The position numbers and the translations under genes were made by a program. Shown one piece after another: positions 57,785-64,000 of a DNA stretch of 64,000 nucleotides. How positions within the stretch are numbered: the stretch's first letter is position 1; each line of letters begins with the position of its first letter. Under the pieces are notes generated by a model that saw only the letters and a list, made by a program, of their open reading frames with translations, ran no database searches and was not told where the DNA came from. The stretch is taken from NCBI GenBank assembly GCA_030762935.1, contig CM060900.1:372303132-372367131 (forward strand), given 5' to 3'. Source of the stretch: Hymenopus coronatus (Eukaryota; Arthropoda; Insecta; Mantodea; Hymenopodidae).

Positions 57785-58573
57785 GAATGTATATTCACAT
57801 GACTTTTGCTACTACACTGCACTACCTATTCTCAACTAATCTTAAAATGATTTTTCTCTGTCTACTAAATGCTAATCAAAATGAACATTAGCAAAATGGT
57901 TTTATTACACATCTTTACATTATTCAAGCGGAATAAGGGGGGATAAACTAGGCTAAAGAGATAGTCAAATCTTTTAATTCATTAAGTGATGGCCTTGAAT
58001 TTCAGTTTTATTTATATGGCCAGAATGAAAGAAAAGAAAAACAACTTATGATGACTTGTCATTTGAGCAGCATTTTGTAACTGTAGTGTAATGCAAACCA
58101 AAGACAAAGAATGTCTAAGAAATGGTTAACTACACAAAAAATGTTGTTTCAGGCAAATTATGTTTTAGTGACAGCTACATTACGCAGTGAAATTTTCCCT
58201 AATTCCTTACGCTTTACTAGCTATGCAAATGTCATCCAGAATAAAGAGCACTTCAGAGTCTATTCCCAGAAAATTGAAAATAAGCATTTTATTTGGCATG
58301 TAAACATCTTCGATTTATAGCATTTTAACCAAATTAGTCAACCCATTAGCAAATCTAAATTTTGAAAAATCTTGCACGTAAAAGAGAAGTTTGGGCGAGG
58401 GGGATTTTTCTGAAATATTCCTGTAGTATCCTTGAAAGATACTGAACTTAGGCACTTTTCTCTGGATTCAGGGGTCCTCAAAGCATGTTTTCTGGTGAAA
58501 TATCGGTATCAAATTTTGGAGTGGGATAAAACACATTCTCTACCTACTATGTACATCGTATGCAACAGAGGAA
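57785..58573 (-). repeat. Interspersed repeat X, copy 13
   Basis: From tattcacatgacttttgct through tacgctttactagctatgca, cacttcagagtctattccc, gtagtatccttgaaagatac and tctggtgaaatatcggtatc to the decayed hairpin ending near 58573. About 50 bp are missing around 58450. Confidence 0.8.
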
Positions 58574-61097
58574 GTAATAACTATTACAAATTTGGAGTAC
58601 ACAGGCAAACTTTAGCCCATTATTAGGGGAGTATTTGTTCTACTGTTAAGTATGACAGCTTCTGCTTGGTTCAGTCAAATGTATTGCAGTTTTATTTTTC
58701 AATTTCATTGTTTCGTTCAACAGCTTTTTCTGAAAATATCATTTTCTGATATACGTAAATGGTTTTCTCAGAAAGTATTGAATATAATTAAATCAAATTT
58801 CAGGATGAGAAATACATCTACTTTGGTGTTAATAAGATGACTGGTTATTTTTTTAAAAATAACCTGTATGGTACGTATACTTGAGAAGAACATCTTGCCT
58901 CCTTAATAAACAATTTACTGAATTAAATTAGATCAGTGAACTTTGACCAAACTCATCAACATCCTATAAAAATGTTACTCTGATACCTCAAGTAGGATTT
59001 AAGAAAATGGCTCATGAATATAGTAGATTTATATTGGCATGATAGGACTTTAAATCTCCCCTTAAGTGAGGACATTCAAATGACGGAACTGAGCTAAAAT
59101 ATCACAGAGAGACGAGAGCTTACATGAGGTGTCCTCTGATAGCGTGCGAACTGAAAAAGAGCAAGCGATGTTACACTAACTACCGAATAAGTGAGGCAAG
59201 AACAAAACCATCTCGAACCGCAAGATTCCGTTCGAGTACCGTGTAAAGAATCGAGAAAAGAACAAATGTACTTGTCGGAAGGGATGGAATATGATTGTAA
59301 TTCACAGGTTGATTATTTATATATACTGTAGACAAGTATGGGTATTCTTGATCCCCGTATGTTACGCAACATTCACCTCTTCCCTTCTCCTTTGCTGTTA
59401 ACAACACACAAGCTGTCTTCAATGGTGGAACACTGATGTTACTATGAGATGCATTTCTCAATGGTTAATGAGATATTTACGGAAGAATGGACTCTTGTTT
59501 CATTTAGGGCTGCTTTTTTCGAACTCGGAATAAGTCTTGTACTAGCTACTCTTGGAATACGTTATCAAGGGTATAAATATGTAACAGATTATATGACGCA
59601 GTTTTATTCATTTATTCGACTTCTTGCACATTTAAAACAGTATTAGCTGCACTGCGAGTCATTTATGGCCAGGTTTATAATCAATCACCACTTTGTGTTG
59701 CTGAAACTTATGTAGCAATTTGTATTGTTTTCACACTCATAAACTATTGCTCCATAAACTATTACTAGGTGTTATTATTTCTGAACTATTAACGGTAATA
59801 ATTATGAATGATCCCAAGCGCGTTAGGATGAAAAGTTATGATTTTTCAACTAAACTACACAAAATTCCAGCACAGACTCTGTGATTTCTTGTGATAAAGA
59901 GCATGGGAATATATAACTTAAATGTTGTAGCAGGTTGTGTACCTTGTGCTAATTTATACATTCACTGTGCTTTTCGGTTTCTATTCTCAAAACATCTAAC
60001 ACACTTAACCAGGCTTTTGTCATTGTATTTCTTAAAATATTTTGATACCAGGATTTTACTGGAAATATTGTTTTCAGCATCCTTGAATTCTAAAACACTT
60101 TTAATTGTGATTTATTAAGTAACATTTAAACTGGTGGTGAAATCGCAGTCACCATAAGTAATAGTTGAATCGTTGCCCAGGAATCAGATACCTAAACAGC
60201 TTACTAAGCAATTATTGGTATTAGCCAAACACAAATATAATAAAACATTATGAATAGATATTAGGAAATCTTTTCCGTTACAGACGCACTTGCTCTCTCA
60301 GCTGATGGCAATAGCTACTGCAACAGCTAGAATTGCTTATTCAAGCAATGATACATGAATTTTTTTTTTTATTGACCGTGATGTCTATCGAGCAAAACGT
60401 ATTGCTAATATCATACAAATATTTTGCGCTGTACCAGGAATAGTGCCAATGATAAAACCGATTTTATCCTCGAATTAGTTTTAGAGTAAATCTACATTGT
60501 AAATACGAATAAATTATTATTTTATCTCCAATAATTTAAAGTTAAAATTAGATTACACATGGAAGCTCTGAAGGCCTAATAACTATAGCTGTTAATCATC
60601 ATTGGTAACTCCTCCCAACATCGCGAAGGTTATTGTGTCATTTGCTTCACTGCTGTTAAATTTACACTTCAAAAACTGAATATCGCACAGAATGTCATAA
60701 AACATTACAATTTAGTTATGCTACATTTTGAATTGTGCTTTTGTACCTTCCATAGCAGTCAATTGTTTTCGTCGATATTGTCTTTTTGTTTTATTTACCT
60801 TAGGTGGTATTTAGCTTCAGTGTTTCCATAAAGTTAGGTAGGTTTTCAGCCAAAAATATTCCAAATACGTTCTGCTGTAATAAATAGCTTTACTGTACCT
60901 ACCTGTCCGCGTTATGTTCTAAAAACCACCAAATTATCAAAGCGCGATATCGTTTCACAAGCTAATTCTCATGTGTTCATTTATTGATAACCACTACAGC
61001 GTACTCTGTTAAGCTTTCCGGTTCTCAAAAATATATTATAAAGATTCATCGTTTATACCGAACAAAATTGTGTCCAATACCCAAGCAGCTATTTTTA
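58574..61097. other. AT-rich stretch without a supported gene
   Basis: Apart from a small X fragment (60038-60105), nothing recognisable. The 65-codon plus frame 59449-59646 and 93-codon minus frame 59180-59461 have no known motif. Confidence 0.45.
60038..60105 (+). repeat. Interspersed repeat X, small fragment
   Basis: ttttgataccaggattttac and tggaaatattgttttcagca correspond to the tttgataccgagatttcacc segment of X. Confidence 0.55.
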
Positions 61098-62080
61098 CTT
61101 TCTCTACACGTATTATGTACATAGTGTATAGAGAAGGTATTGTTATGCACGCAAAAATTCGATTACAAGATTTCACCGGAAATAGATGATTTTACACCCC
61201 CTTAATAAAAAAGCACATTTTAAGAAAAAGGTCCATGTGTGTGTGTCTGTGGACATAGCTCAAAAACGAAAGAACCGTTAAGTGCCAAACTTGGTATTTA
61301 AGTTTGGTATCTTTCAGGGATGCGACCCGAAGATTTTGAATTAAATCCCCCCACATAAAATTACCCTTTACATGGTACATTTTTTTTTTAAATTTTGATG
61401 TTCTCAAACGATTTTGATTAAAGTACCTTATGTATAAGATACTTTTATGACAAACGAAATGTATATCTTGAATTTTCTGGGAAGAGCCTCTGAAGAACTC
61501 TTCATTCTGGATCCTTTTATATAACTGGCACACCGTGAGAGATATACAAGAACTTACTACACAAAAAATGTAAACCACACAATTTATGCCATATACATAT
61601 TTTGTAGAGTTAACCGTTTTCGAGATATTACGGATTATTCGTTTTAATTTTAAACAACTTAAACTTTTCTCAAACGGAAAGACATTTTTTTCTCGTTTCT
61701 CGTTTGTTTACTCCTGGCAAGCAAAGGGATTGGAATTTCAATTGTTTCACATAGCAACCGGTTTTTAAAGGACTTTAGCCTCTGCATGTTCTAATTTCCC
61801 TTCTACTTACAGGGAAGCTAGTAATACGACTAATTCAGCTTGATTAATGCTTTGAATAAAAGAGTTGTTTACAAAACAGCTAGATGATATAATGTGAATG
61901 GAACACGTTAGATTTTTACCCTTCTGCTTACTCGGGACCAAGTAATAAGGACAATTTCTGCGAATGTTTATCTCGATTATCATGAAGTAGATAGAAGAGT
62001 AAGCTTTTTAACAATAATTTGTTACAGAGATGTAGAGAAAAGCATGTAAATAGAAAACATCAGATTTTTCTTTCTATAGT
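61098..62080 (+). repeat. Interspersed repeat X, copy 15 (near full length)
   Basis: Clean hairpin 61098-61138 (ctttctctacac...gtgtatagagaagg). Then it carries agatttcaccggaaatagat, ccaaacttggtatttaagtt, tttcagggatgcgacccgaa, ctgggaagagcctctgaaga and ttctacttacagggaagc. The end portion appears twice (61800-61915 and 61925-62075), a partial tandem duplication. Confidence 0.85.
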
Positions 62081-64000
62081 CTGTTCTTAGAATAACGGCT
62101 TAGCCGCACGTGTAATAATGGAATAAGTTAACCCGTGTTTTATTCTCGTGATAGCTTGCTATTTCATGATCTACAACACAATTTAGTTATGTACATATAA
62201 TATATAATTTATGAAAAATTCAACAATTTTCAATTTGAGGCTGCTATAAAGAAAGCATAGGTACTAAACAAAAAGGGATATAAACATATAACACAACATT
62301 TATAAAACACAAATAACTGTAAAAAAAATTGTAACTATAGTACACACCGTGGACATAATTATAATTTGAAAACATAATAGAAATGTTTCTTATCCAAACC
62401 AAGTAAATGTTTGTGCAAGAACAAATTACTTTACGTACCATAAAACAGAGCTTTCAATCTAGTTAGTGACGCGTAAAAACACTTAAGGATCTCTACTGAA
62501 CAAATTAATTGTTTAATTTTTATTTTCTGAAAAATAATAGAAAAGGCACGGGATATTATTTTTTGCTCCATTTACTAAACTAATGTCAATTGAAGCAAGG
62601 TTAAATTTATTTCCTATAAAAACACATAGAAAAAACTAAAGTACCGCTATTCAAATTCTAGAAATAGCAGAGGTTTTTTTTATTCCACCGCTAAAATTAT
62701 AGTTTATTATATACGTCTCAAAGTACACATTACATAATTTTTTTCAAATAAAGTAATTGTTTTATTGCATTAACCTACGAATGTTCCTCGACAAACAACT
62801 ACTACATTAAATAGTATTGAATGCTACGTAATTTCATTTGGTCTTTTGAAAGTAATTTGTCCTAGAGGGTTTATCCTCTCGACTTCAAAAATGCAAATTA
62901 AGCGTATTAGTGCTGGTCAAATTACTTGTCTCTTAGAGAAAAGGAGGAACATTAAAAAACAAAACAATGGAAACTGCAGAGAGCTGCTGTGCGATCTTTC
63001 TATCATGAGATTCAATGACCCGCGCTATAGGGACTCACCCATCAGAACGTTATAGTTGACCGCTCTAGCTAACTGCATATGATCCGATATCAGCGAACGG
63101 CTATCAGTGGCGTGCATACCCTCAGAGGGGCAACATTGCTAAAATTGCAAGTCCAGTAGTTTTAAATATAATATTAATTGTGCATCAATACTGTATTCCT
63201 TCAATTGCTGGCACATAGATGAGTCATTCTGAATAAAATAGGATACATTTGTGCACGTCCTTTTGAATTACGGCTATTGAAATTTGGCAAAAGGGACAAT
63301 AGGTTCCCTTCTCAAAGCGTTTACCTACAAACCTTCTACAATCCTCCCAATTTGTGTGGGACAACACATATATATACCTTATGAGAAAGAAAATAGGGGA
63401 GATGTTGCAATAGTGTGTTATACCCCAAAGCAGGTTAACGACTATGGGTAATTCATGACTTCTTTAATTTCATTGGCTGAAGTGATGCGCTCATTGCTGC
63501 AATGTAAAACATCAGCAATTTCCGAGAATAAACAATGCATACGGTGCGTAAAACATGAGAGGCTTCTGATGATCAAAGACAAAGCTAATGTTAACCACTA
63601 CAGTAGCACAATAAACATGTTTGAAACACATTTTAGCAACAACGCTAAAACTATTTCCAGAAGTATGCCACTGCCTTTGGTAAATTACTTAGAATGGTAA
63701 AGTCATTTAGCAACACACAACACTCGGGTTTACAAGTGGAACCTAGGAAGTACTTGCTCCAGTCTTGAGGAATAAGACCTACCCGCTGGGAATTCTTCAC
63801 ACCAATCAAGTTTTAACAACATTAATAGAATACATTAGTTTCTCTATTTGTGTTTCTCAAATAACGGACACGTAACCAAGGCTGACATACACACTTAAGT
63901 TCAGCAAGTGGCCCACATTACATAAACTGTCAGATGCTTTCTAAAACTCCACAGATAGCAGAGGAAAGAAATGAATCTTGTAGTCTAAAATTCCTAGACA
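62081..64000. other. AT-rich stretch without a gene
   Basis: No supported coding sequence or recognised repeat to the end of the window. Confidence 0.5.

Overview
The window is animal nuclear DNA, most likely from an arthropod and probably an insect. It is AT-rich, has no intact protein-coding gene and no bacterial-style operons. It is built almost entirely of mobile-element debris: tRNA-derived SINEs with poly-A tails and target-site duplications, Tc1/mariner-superfamily transposase remnants, an R1-type LINE, microsatellites, and a high-copy unclassified repeat. The insect assignment rests mainly on an HTH domain of the DUF4817 type joined to an IS630-like transposase. A cockroach, termite or other polyneopteran is only a guess. 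I see no host exon I would defend, so the window reads as intergenic or deep intronic.

Layout. 0-16 kb: scattered SINEs, a first copy of the unclassified repeat (called X here), and three short foldback insertions. These foldbacks carry CTGA(A/T)GA-stem-GAAA cores and look derived from Penelope-like elements (PLE). 16.3-20.2 kb: a nested composite. An IS630/Tc1-mariner element with recognisable ends 3.9 kb apart carries a broken transposase. A SINE sits inside its coding region, and a GC-rich gag-like ORF1 remnant lies beyond it, followed by a PLE-like tail. 20.2-26 kb: SINEs, an X copy, and a badly decayed R1-clade reverse transcriptase on the minus strand. 27-31 kb: SINEs and a probable Merlin-like transposase remnant. 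34-38 kb: a SINE cluster, a second IS630-type transposase remnant split by a SINE with a perfect 12-bp duplication, and a 1.46-kb foldback with hAT-like ends. 38-44 kb: five X copies in the same orientation, partly tandem, each interrupted by a different insertion (SINE, two MITEs, SINE). 44-50 kb: more SINE and X remnants. 50-51.3 kb: a complete-length but dead mariner nested inside an X copy. 53-55.3 kb: large microsatellites and a KRBA2/SCAND3-like remnant. 55-64 kb: two more X copies and otherwise featureless AT-rich DNA.

Nothing here forms a working pathway. The information is in the order of insertions (who is inside whom), the shared terminal structures of the repeat families, and several protein remnants visible only by translating across frameshifts. 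Family labels S1-S8, X and MITE-D are mine. All homology calls are from reading translations and recalled family motifs, not from a search.
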